Source of the DNA: Methanocorpusculum vombati
Lineage (GTDB): Archaea > Halobacteriota > Methanomicrobia > Methanomicrobiales > Methanocorpusculaceae
NCBI RefSeq assembly: GCF_026891935.1
Contig: NZ_JAPTGC010000003.1
Coordinates: forward strand, 123,240-187,239
Reading direction: 5' to 3'
Length of the DNA stretch: 64,000 nt
Part shown: in pieces, positions 57,440-64,000 of the stretch
Numbering within the stretch: the stretch's first letter is position 1
Layout: each line of letters begins with the position of its first letter
Position numbers and translations under genes: made by a program
The notes under the pieces: generated by a model
Told to the model about the DNA's origin: nothing
The model's input: only the letters and a program-made list of their open reading frames with translations
Databases searched by the model: none

Positions 57440-58429
57440 TTATACAACATACCCAACAGTACCTCTGCTGTAGCGGATGGCTTGGGTGAGGCAATCCTTT
57501 GTCATCGTAATCAATTCAGTATTTGACTGCCATGCGGAATCCTGTAACATAATTTCGTCAATTCTGTCCACATAGGCATTGATGTAATTTCCTAAGTTTT
57601 CTGCACTAGTACTTACATCAGATACTTCATAATAATATGGATCACTCATGGTCGATGAGTAGAAGTTCTGACCGGAAGTCCAGTCATTGAACACATAGTT
57701 TTCATAATTCAGATGATTCAAAAAATTCTGATAGGCAATCGTGTGGAAGGGTACGGAAAGATCCTGAATAAAGTGCAGAGAGTGAGCTAATTTTCGGTAC
57801 CCTTCAAAAGTCTGTCCTTGTACCAACAGATTTTTTGCATCATTTGCATTGGATTCTGCATAATCTGCTGCTCCTGTTGGAAGAAAATGTCCTATTGAGG
57901 AGATATAAGGGATTCCCTCATCCGGTTCTAATGCATATCTTCCAACTGTTTCTGCATTGCTGCTGCTAACTCCCATTGACAAAGCTGCTTGTCGGGATAA
58001 ATCATTATGGGTTCCACTAATGATTGGATCAGATGTTCCTGACCCTCCCCATTTGGGATTATTATTCCCGTTCGAACCCGATTCATCAGGATATTTTTTT
58101 GATCTGAATTCTTTGTTGAGGGTAGCTAGAGTGTCATCGATGAGTTGTACATCTGCGAGAGTCACGTTGGGGAAGATTGTCTTAATTCGTTGAAGTTCTG
58201 CTAACGTGTTCTGTTTTTTTGCTGATGATGCGGCAAAGCTCTCACTGACATCTATTCGTTCGATCAGGCGATCTATCGTTTTTGTACTCAGACCAATGAT
58301 GTTAGGGGTATTTGGATCAGGTGGATCGATTGCTGTCAGTTCTGTTGTTGCGGTAACTGCTGGAACTGCTGACAGTACAACCAAGAAGGCGATTAGTACT
58401 GGCAGCCCAAATTTCCAAATTGATTTCAT
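57440..58429 (-). CDS. Secreted phospholipase C/S1-P1-like metalloprotein
   Basis: 329 residues from ATG 58429, which follows a GGAGG site by a few bases. Signal peptide (VLIAFLVVLSAVPAVTA). A His-rich helical core: HNDLSRQAALSMG, then HSLHFIQDLSVPFHTIAYQNFLNH, the H-x-x-QD-x-x-P-H pattern of zinc phospholipase C and S1/P1 nucleases. Likely acts outside the cell on phosphodiesters. Its stop abuts the start of the exported protein gene. Confidence 0.72.
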   Translation of the reverse strand: MKSIWKFGLPVLIAFLVVLSAVPAVTATTELTAIDPPDPNTPNIIGLSTKTIDRLIERIDVSESFAASSAKKQNTLAELQRIKTIFPNVTLADVQLIDDTLATLNKEFRSKKYPDESGSNGNNNPKWGGSGTSDPIISGTHNDLSRQAALSMGVSSSNAETVGRYALEPDEGIPYISSIGHFLPTGAADYAESNANDAKNLLVQGQTFEGYRKLAHSLHFIQDLSVPFHTIAYQNFLNHLNYENYVFNDWTSGQNFYSSTMSDPYYYEVSDVSTSAENLGNYINAYVDRIDEIMLQDSAWQSNTELITMTKDCLTQAIRYSRGTVGYVV

Positions 58430-58631
58430 GTTTTTCCTCCATGTAATGCTTTTAGGATAGTTCACTTAGAAAATTTCCTAGTGGTCGATTCCAACCTGTC
58501 CTAACTTACATGAGATTTCGATTTTTTCAGAACAGGTTAGTCTATTTTATTCTCAGCAGAATGGATTATGACATTGATCCAAATGTTAAATTTTATTGGG
58601 TCTGTTTTTCATCTTGGGATTCTATCACTGT
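58430..58631. other. Intergenic region
   Basis: About 200 bases with the RBS of the phospholipase-like gene and AT-rich promoter sequence. Nothing else is evident. Confidence 0.3.
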
Positions 58632-59681
58632 TCACCCTGTTATCCCGTACAAAAATCCGAATAAAGCCGCAAGAACAAGGATGACCACACCGTACACCAC
58701 CGTCCGCCGCAGACCTATCACAATATGTACCACCATCAGAAGCGGCAGGCAGATGCCCGAACCCGAAAGCAGCAGAGAAACCATAGGTCCTGCGGCGATA
58801 TCCCCTGCCTGATACCCGAACGTACTTTCCAGAACCGGGACATCCAGTGCTGCCGGCACATGAAGAATGATACCGGAAAGAGAACCCGCAGCACAGGAAA
58901 CAAGACTATTGTCCGAAAGATACGGCACCAGCATCTCCGGAGGAATCAGGGAAGTAAACACACCAAGCAGGAAATGGCCGAGCAAAAGAAAGGGAACAGC
59001 CCGCACCGCGATATGTCCGGAAAAATACATCCACTCGCGAACACCACCGGAAGAAAGAAACCGGCGGGCATACAGCGCAACAGCAGTTCCCGCAAAAAGA
59101 ACCGCCGCAACCTTTCCTGCAAACGAAACCGGAATCGTTCCGGCAAACAGCATCAGAATCAGCAGAAGAAACAGCACCGGAACGCCCCATGCGGTCTGCT
59201 CGGCGGGTCCCGGCGCACTTTGCCGGAGAAACGTCAGCGGCGTTGTGTGCGCCTGAAAAAGAAAAGACATAATCCAGGCCGCAAGAACCGCAACACCACC
59301 CGCACAAACAACAAAAACGATCGCCGTTTCCGCACCGAACACCGAAGCAAGACCCGCAACCGCAACAAGATTCAGAGCCGAACCCGCGTACAAAAATACA
59401 ATCTGCGGACCAACCGCCGACCCTCTCCGGTGCAGGGCGGCAAACATCGGAATAATCACAAGACTGAAAACACAGAGAAATGCACCGGAAAAAAGCGCAG
59501 CAGGATACGAAATGCGGCGGGGAACCGCAGCAGTAAAGTACCGGAAAATCCCGGAACTGCGGGGAAACACAACGATCGCTCCTGCAAGAAGAAAAATCGG
59601 CACCAGACTCGTCAGGGCATTCGCTGCCGCATACCTGCCGAGATGAAACAGACCAGAGGCGATCGCCGCAACAAAATCCAT
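58632..59681 (-). CDS. Predicted permease (DUF318/PF03773-type)
   Basis: 349 residues, about nine TM helices. Features are LTSLVPIFLLAGAIVVF, ALFSGAFLCVFSLVIIPMF and the C-terminal PFLLLGHFLLGVFTSLIPPEML ... VPAALDVPVLESTFGYQAGDIAAGP. This is the arrangement of the uncharacterised permease family PF03773. Substrate unknown. Confidence 0.75.
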   Translation of the reverse strand: MDFVAAIASGLFHLGRYAAANALTSLVPIFLLAGAIVVFPRSSGIFRYFTAAVPRRISYPAALFSGAFLCVFSLVIIPMFAALHRRGSAVGPQIVFLYAGSALNLVAVAGLASVFGAETAIVFVVCAGGVAVLAAWIMSFLFQAHTTPLTFLRQSAPGPAEQTAWGVPVLFLLLILMLFAGTIPVSFAGKVAAVLFAGTAVALYARRFLSSGGVREWMYFSGHIAVRAVPFLLLGHFLLGVFTSLIPPEMLVPYLSDNSLVSCAAGSLSGIILHVPAALDVPVLESTFGYQAGDIAAGPMVSLLLSGSGICLPLLMVVHIVIGLRRTVVYGVVILVLAALFGFLYGITG

Positions 59682-59734
59682 CTGTATCGGTCACGTTTGC
59701 GGGGAAAGTCCATAAAGGAACTGATACAGCTAAA

Positions 59735-59939
59735 AAGAATATTGTGGCATCCGGATATGTGGGGACCCGAATGCCGGTCAAACGACTATGAATGAATGCT
59801 TGTGTGTGGTGGTTGCTGTGTGTGATGTTGTTTCTGCTCTGTGACCCGCGGCCCTGCTGTGCCGCGAGACACCCGTACTGAACCGGGGAGGTTCAAAGCA
59901 CGCTGTTGTGAGATGCCGGGATTTCCCAACGCTCACAAC
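59735..59939 (-). ncRNA. Structured RNA candidate A
   Basis: No credible gene here. Three stems in a row on the minus strand: GTTGTGAG/CTCACAAC (59932-59939 with 59905-59912); GAACC/GGTTC (59880-59884 with 59890-59894), extended on both sides; and CGCGGC/GCCGCG (59847-59852 with 59861-59866), flanked by GTG/CAC. A TATA box ends 23 bases before the first stem, which is where transcription should begin. The 3' end is a guess from a T-rich stretch near 59735. Confidence 0.55.
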
Positions 59940-59961
59940 CATATACACATAGGAAGTGAAT

Positions 59962-59971
59962 GTATATAATC
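59962..59971 (-). promoter_or_regulatory. TATA box for RNA candidate A
   Basis: GATTATATAC on the minus strand, centred 27 bases before the first stem of RNA candidate A. Confidence 0.55.
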
Positions 59972-60019
59972 TTTTACATAATGTGTAGCGGATATGTCAT
60001 AATCCGGGAATCGATCCTG

Positions 60020-60446
60020 AAAAAATCAGCCGCAGCCTGTCTGAAAGGACCCGCGGGAAAAGGGATGGGTGATGCGACACACCGGCAAATCTGGTTTTTT
60101 TGTGTGCCGCATCTGTTCCGGTTTGTGGAGAACCGGAGGTCATGTGTTCTTGGGAGAGTATGTGTGTGTGTGGTATGAATGTGACGCTGCACTGATTTCA
60201 ACATCAGTGCAGCAGTCTGTAGCTGTGGTGGTGGATGAACAGGCAGGGGATTTGAACCCCTGCCCGTCCATCCGGTTGAACCAGTTCCTGTTCTTCTGGT
60301 GGTGGTCTCAACAGATCCGGGTACTGTCCGAATCCGCGGGCAGATTTCATTCGGGGGCAAAACCTGTCCGCAGAACCGGAGAGTGTGCATCTGTAACGAG
60401 TGATGATTCCAGACGAGTTCCTCTATGCCGGAACACAGCACTCGTT
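60020..60446 (-). ncRNA. Structured RNA candidate B with an extended T-loop hairpin
   Basis: Minus strand, about 430 nt if it ends at the T-run near 60020. The 5' stem AACGAGTG/CACTCGTT (60439-60446 with 60395-60402) encloses hairpin GTTCC/GGAAC. Near the middle a 17-bp fully paired stem (arms 60257-60273 and 60233-60249) carries the loop TTCAAAT, identical to a tRNA T loop, and is followed by ACCA. An 11-bp perfect hairpin follows (60186-60196 with 60203-60213). It is neither a normal tRNA nor recognisable SRP or RNase P RNA. Confidence 0.55.
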
Positions 60447-60468
60447 GATACTACTGTAGGTTCCAATC

Positions 60469-60476
60469 CTATAAAG
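60469..60476 (-). promoter_or_regulatory. TATA box for RNA candidate B
   Basis: CTTTATAG on the minus strand, centred about 26 bases before the first base of the 5' stem of RNA candidate B. Confidence 0.6.
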
Positions 60477-60552
60477 GAGTACAGATAGTACCAAAAAAAC
60501 CCCGCAGAAAAGAACGGAAAAAATATTTGAATCTTCAGATGCTGCCAAAGAT

Positions 60553-62181
60553 TCAGCTCTTTTTTGTCTTCCGCACGCGGACGGCGACCCCGCGGGAAGA
60601 TCGGATCATCTCATCCGCACCCATTGCCGCCTTGCCGGTCGCACGGTATCCCGGTCCTTCCACCAGCACCTCGTCGCCTTCGCGGATGGCGGGATCGGCG
60701 GAAGCAACGCCCGGCGCAAGAATATCTCCCTGCGGCACAAACCCGTCACTGATCGTAACCCGGTACCCGGAAAGGAACTTCCAGCCCTCCATCGTGGGCC
60801 GGAGAAGACCGGTTGACGCATCAATGGAGAACATCTGCGTCTTCTTCTCATAGATCTTCTGGTTCGGATACCGGCCCTTTATCATCCAGCCCTTGGTATC
60901 GACGAGTTCCCCGAACTGCCAGGCAAGCGTTCCGCGGACGGCATCCGTACGGCGTTTGCGGCAGTCCTTCAGCGCCGCATTCAGTGCCCGCAGGGAATCG
61001 GGTGACGACGGGCGATCATCAGTACAGGTGAACTCTAATTCAACGCCTGCCGCCGCGGCTGCGGCGACTGCAACCGCCTTCGCCCCGCCTTCCAGATGGC
61101 AGATGACCCGTTCATACCGGTGCTTTGCCAGATACGCGGCAACGTACCCGACCAGAATCGCCGACTCTTCCCGATCCCAGTAGCCCGTAACCGGCACATC
61201 ATAATGTCCCGCAGGATAGACAAGCTCCAGCTCGCGGGGCACAACACCAAGCGGCGAGGTGATGATGACCTCATGTGCCCGGCCCTCAATCACCCGCTGG
61301 AACTTCTGATGCGTCTTCGACATCGAGTAGGGTTTTCGTGCGGCACACGGCAGAAGAACGCAGACATCATTCCGCGACGGAACAAACCGGTTGATCACCC
61401 GCTCCTCAAAGAACGCTATCTCGGGCCGCGTCATTGACTCGGCAGAGTTTGCCAGGAACCGTGATGCCCGTACTGCCGGAAGCGCTGCGGCCGGAAGCGG
61501 CGAACGATCAAGCCTGCGGAGCAGGGAGACCTGTTCGGCGTGAAGCCGGCATCTCTGTTCCATCAGTTCCCGCATCTGTCCTGCCTCGATCCAGGTTTTG
61601 ACCATGGCAATCTCGCGGTCAAGGGCAAGCCGGTTGTGGAGGAACAGGTCGTTTCTCCGGCATCCCTCGCAGCCGCAGACGCCTTTCTCCAGATACGATG
61701 CATCGAACTCGCCTTCCGGCATGCAGAACTTTCCCTGCACGGAAGCGAGGTCCACTGCGGTGTAGTCGAAGAGATCGAAACCGGCTGCAATCAGCATGGC
61801 GGCGTTTGACGGAAGGGCACAGGCAGGGGCATACCGGGCGGTATCCGGCGGTGTTTCGGCGTGTATCGCGGTGAGATACTCGGCTGCCCTGCGGGCGTCA
61901 CCGAGCGCCGCACGCCAGCCGGGAATCAGTACCACATCGCCGGAGACTGCGGGACAGACCGCCAGCGGATGAAAGGAGACCGGGTCGGTGCCCGGCACGT
62001 AATACTTGTCCGCGTCCGACTGCGGGGCGGAGAGCGGAAGATTCGTAAACGGCCTGTTGCCAAGCGAGGGGAAAAGTGCGGCGGTATCAACCGCGGCAGG
62101 CGTACGAATCTCTGCATCGTTGACGCGGAGGTTTCCGGTTCGTGCGAGTCCGTCACGATTCCGCACATCGAACGTACTCAT
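60553..62181 (-). CDS. arcS: Archaeosine synthase subunit ArcS
   Basis: 542 residues from ATG 62181, which overlaps the tgtA stop by ATGA. The diagnostic ArcS motif PC-X3-KPY-X2-S-X2-H is present as [14 protein letters not shown], and a Cys set appears in [10 protein letters not shown]. The C-terminal PUA domain covers about the last 80 residues ([23 protein letters not shown]). ArcS is a TGT paralogue that transfers lysine to preQ0 in tRNA before RaSEA cleaves it. Confidence 0.92.
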   Translation of the reverse strand: MSTFDVRNRDGLARTGNLRVNDAEIRTPAAVDTAALFPSLGNRPFTNLPLSAPQSDADKYYVPGTDPVSFHPLAVCPAVSGDVVLIPGWRAALGDARRAAEYLTAIHAETPPDTARYAPACALPSNAAMLIAAGFDLFDYTAVDLASVQGKFCMPEGEFDASYLEKGVCGCEGCRRNDLFLHNRLALDREIAMVKTWIEAGQMRELMEQRCRLHAEQVSLLRRLDRSPLPAAALPAVRASRFLANSAESMTRPEIAFFEERVINRFVPSRNDVCVLLPCAARKPYSMSKTHQKFQRVIEGRAHEVIITSPLGVVPRELELVYPAGHYDVPVTGYWDREESAILVGYVAAYLAKHRYERVICHLEGGAKAVAVAAAAAAGVELEFTCTDDRPSSPDSLRALNAALKDCRKRRTDAVRGTLAWQFGELVDTKGWMIKGRYPNQKIYEKKTQMFSIDASTGLLRPTMEGWKFLSGYRVTISDGFVPQGDILAPGVASADPAIREGDEVLVEGPGYRATGKAAMGADEMIRSSRGVAVRVRKTKKS

Positions 62182-63623
62182 GTAATGACCTCGCAGTCCG
62201 GGAACGCTGCCCGGAACAGGGGTGCCCACTCTTCGGTTGTGGAGATGGTGACGTTGGTATCCGGGTTTGCGGCGAGAAGCGCCGCAAGCCCTTTGATTCC
62301 ACAGGATACCATCGTTTCGTCCCAGGAAGGAATCTCGCAGGGGCCGACCGGGAAGGTTTCGGCGAGTTCATACGGGACCGGGCCGAACGGCGGTTTAAAC
62401 CCGATTACCTCGGCGAACCGCGAGGGAACCGGGCCGCCCGCATCGATCAGGGAAACGTCGGAGAGTTTCACGCGGGGAATCATCTCATGATACTTCCGCA
62501 CTTCGGTGCGGTCGCAGGACTCGGCGCCGCGGTAGAAGAACCGGCGTTTGGTTGCCCGATCGAGGTGTTCGAGTTCGCCCGACCGTTCCAGCAGACGGCG
62601 GTAGCCGTCCAGCAGACGCGGGTGTGCCCGGCAGCGTTCGTCCACGAGTTCCCAGAGTGTTCCTTCCTGTACGGCTGCACGGACGCGGGAGATCTCGGCC
62701 ATGGTGACTGCGAGGTTGTGGTAGGCGAGGAGTTTCTGCCGGTCGGGGGATTTGCGGAGTTCGTCTGCGGTGTGCGATCGGCAGACGGGGCAGGCGCAGG
62801 GAAGTTCGCTCATTTCGTCGAGTTTGAGAGTGCCGGACGGGGTGATATAGCGGCCTTCTTTTGCATACAATGCGTAGGCTGCGGAATCGAAGACGTCGCA
62901 GCCGAGGGCGACGGCGAGGGCAAACATGGAGGGGTGACCTGCGCCGAACAGATGTACGCATGCTCCCGGGTTGAGGCCTTTTTTGGCGGCGATGATGACA
63001 TCGACGAGTTCGCGGTAGCGGTAGGCTTCCATGAGGGGGACGACTGCTCCAACCGGGCAGTAGGCGAAGCCCATTTCGGATACGGTGCGGCCTGCGGTCT
63101 CCCGCAGATCTTCGAAGACGGCTCCCTGAACCGGGCCGGAGAGCGGGGCGTCGGGACCGAAGATCTCTTTGGCTTCCCGCATGCGGTCCATGGTGATCTC
63201 CATCTGGGCGATGACGTCCTCGCGGGGGGTGTCGGGGTGCGTCGGGATGTCTAAGGGAACCCAGATATCAGAACCGATATCCCGCTGGAAGGAGAGGGTC
63301 TGTTCATTGGTGATGTCGACGCTTCCATAGACGGACATCTGGAATGAGCCGGAGTCGGTCATGATCAGCCCGTCGAAGTCGAGGACGTCGTGCAGGCCGC
63401 GTTCGAGTGCCTGATGCCGGAACTCTTCGCTTTTGGAGAAGATGTAGGCGTTGGTGATGATGCCTTCCACGCCCATTTTTTTCATTTCGGCGGGGGGGAT
63501 GATCTGCAGATGCGGGTTGACGACCGGCAGCAGTGCCGGGGTTCGGATGGTTTTGTCGCCGACTTTGAGTTTGCCGACGCGTCCTGCGATGTCTTTGTGG
63601 ATTACTTCAAAATATATGCCCAT
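62178..63623 (-). CDS. tgtA: Archaeosine tRNA-guanine transglycosylase
   Basis: 481 residues from ATG 63623 (a longer frame upstream is spurious). Catalytic [11 protein letters not shown], substrate pocket [13 protein letters not shown], and zinc ligands CACPVC ... YHNLAV. It swaps guanine 15 of tRNA for preQ0. The PUA domain is absent here but present in ArcS, as in many euryarchaea. First gene of the tgtA-arcS operon. Confidence 0.93.
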   Translation of the reverse strand: MGIYFEVIHKDIAGRVGKLKVGDKTIRTPALLPVVNPHLQIIPPAEMKKMGVEGIITNAYIFSKSEEFRHQALERGLHDVLDFDGLIMTDSGSFQMSVYGSVDITNEQTLSFQRDIGSDIWVPLDIPTHPDTPREDVIAQMEITMDRMREAKEIFGPDAPLSGPVQGAVFEDLRETAGRTVSEMGFAYCPVGAVVPLMEAYRYRELVDVIIAAKKGLNPGACVHLFGAGHPSMFALAVALGCDVFDSAAYALYAKEGRYITPSGTLKLDEMSELPCACPVCRSHTADELRKSPDRQKLLAYHNLAVTMAEISRVRAAVQEGTLWELVDERCRAHPRLLDGYRRLLERSGELEHLDRATKRRFFYRGAESCDRTEVRKYHEMIPRVKLSDVSLIDAGGPVPSRFAEVIGFKPPFGPVPYELAETFPVGPCEIPSWDETMVSCGIKGLAALLAANPDTNVTISTTEEWAPLFRAAFPDCEVIT

Positions 63624-64000
63624 GCCCGGTTGTCTCCATGTGGAAAAAGATGGTACATGTTTGGCGGGGGGTGTATTAAATATGGGGATTGTCCGGTATG
63701 ATGCCAGAAAAAGATTTAGTAGATTTCTCCGGAACGTTTTTTTCTGGAAGCTGTTGGGGGGTAAGTGGTGAGTGGGCATGATGAAAAAGGAAAACGCGAG
63801 ATTTCGCAGAGTCGCAAGGTGAGTGAGTGGTAAGTGGGCAGGATGAAAAAAGGAAACGCAGATAACGCAGATGCGCCTAACGGCGCGGCTTCGCTCGTCG
63901 CATTTTCTTAACGCTGCTCGCCATCCCGCCCGGAGCCGGGCGGGCGGCGTTGCTGTCGCAAACGCAGCTAAAAATGCTCGCGAAGCTTTTTTTCTGCGTT
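63624..64000. repeat. Intergenic region with direct repeats
   Basis: No gene. A block of the form GTRAGTGGGCAKGATGAAAAA-GRAAACGC occurs near 63767-63796 and again near 63831-63862, each followed by CGCAGA-type motifs. A GC hairpin GCCCGGAGCCGGGC follows at about 63929-63942. Looks like a degenerate intergenic repeat family. Confidence 0.5.

Noticed and set aside
60225..60280. A normal tRNA gene on the minus strand, suggested by GGTTCAAATCC
   Set aside because: The stem is 17 bp rather than 5 + 7, and no D or anticodon arm lies in the correct order. Kept as a structured RNA candidate instead.
59735..60476. SRP (7S) RNA or RNase P RNA
   Set aside because: The conserved SRP helix 8 sequence and the RNase P ACAGAA...GGCTTA and AGGAAAGTCC-type blocks are not present on either strand.
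62142..63254. 370-residue plus-strand ORF
   Set aside because: Antisense to tgtA; no family features.
1..64000. CRISPR array
   Set aside because: No regularly spaced repeats of 24-40 bases were seen; the repeats found are tandem (81 bp), paired or viral promoters.

Overview
The window is a chromosomal segment of a methanogenic euryarchaeon, most likely Methanomicrobiales and close to Methanocorpusculum. The evidence is a complete late archaeosine pathway (ArcTGT, ArcS, RaSEA), a beta-RFAP-synthase-like gene of methanopterin synthesis, an archaeal ApgM, archaeal GlmM, DUF5806 and LOR/SDH-family proteins, TATA-type promoters and a tRNA-Trp with an archaeal bulge-helix-bulge intron. The species assignment is inference.

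Layout. 1-9.1 kb is host sequence: a surface protein, RaSEA, an ornithine-cyclodeaminase-type enzyme, a lipoprotein, a SudAB/NfnAB-like flavoprotein pair, a small pentapeptide protein, tRNA-Trp whose intron is a box C/D guide RNA, and a lipoprotein with a methyltransferase fold. 9.26-30.2 kb is an integrated virus of about 21 kb. 30.3-35.4 kb is host again: glmM, DUF5806, a GNAT/YoaP protein, a dif-like site beside a XerA-type recombinase, and DUF2148. 35.5-40.7 kb is a restriction-modification-like island: a GIY-YIG helicase, two methylases and a divergent RHH regulator. 40.8-59.7 kb is host metabolism and cell envelope: an RFAP-synthase-like protein, an epimerase, PopT, ApgM, lipoproteins, a giant pentapeptide/channel fusion, a coiled-coil pair, Ogt, an XPD/DinG helicase, a membrane regulator, a phospholipase-like protein and a permease. 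59.7-60.5 kb has no convincing gene but holds two strong candidates for structured RNAs, each with its own TATA box. 60.5-63.6 kb is arcS-tgtA. The last 380 bases hold repeats.

The provirus is the highlight. Most genes run leftward in tightly overlapping (ATGA) operons: RHH regulators, a DUF2829/Tad2-like anti-Thoeris protein, a Dam-like methylase, a radical SAM protein, an ASCH protein, an HUH rolling-circle Rep, small membrane proteins, an A32/HerA-type packaging ATPase, an Hjc-like nuclease, a candidate double-jelly-roll capsid protein, more membrane proteins, PKD-domain proteins, and a complete diversity-generating retroelement (DGR). The DGR has a variable protein, VR, a downstream GC hairpin, TR and reverse transcriptase. 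TR and VR align over 106 bp with 13 mismatches, every one at a template adenine. I see no terminase, portal or tape-measure gene. The gene set therefore suggests a membrane-containing tailless icosahedral virus (PRD1/PM2/TKV4-MVV type) that diversifies its receptor-binding spike with a DGR. That combination, plus a Tad2-like anti-defence gene in an archaeal virus, is my leading candidate for the undescribed system. The capsid assignment is inferred from size, context and beta-rich sequence, not from a search.

Limits: all family calls were made by eye from motifs and no database was consulted. The exact attachment sites of the provirus were not found.
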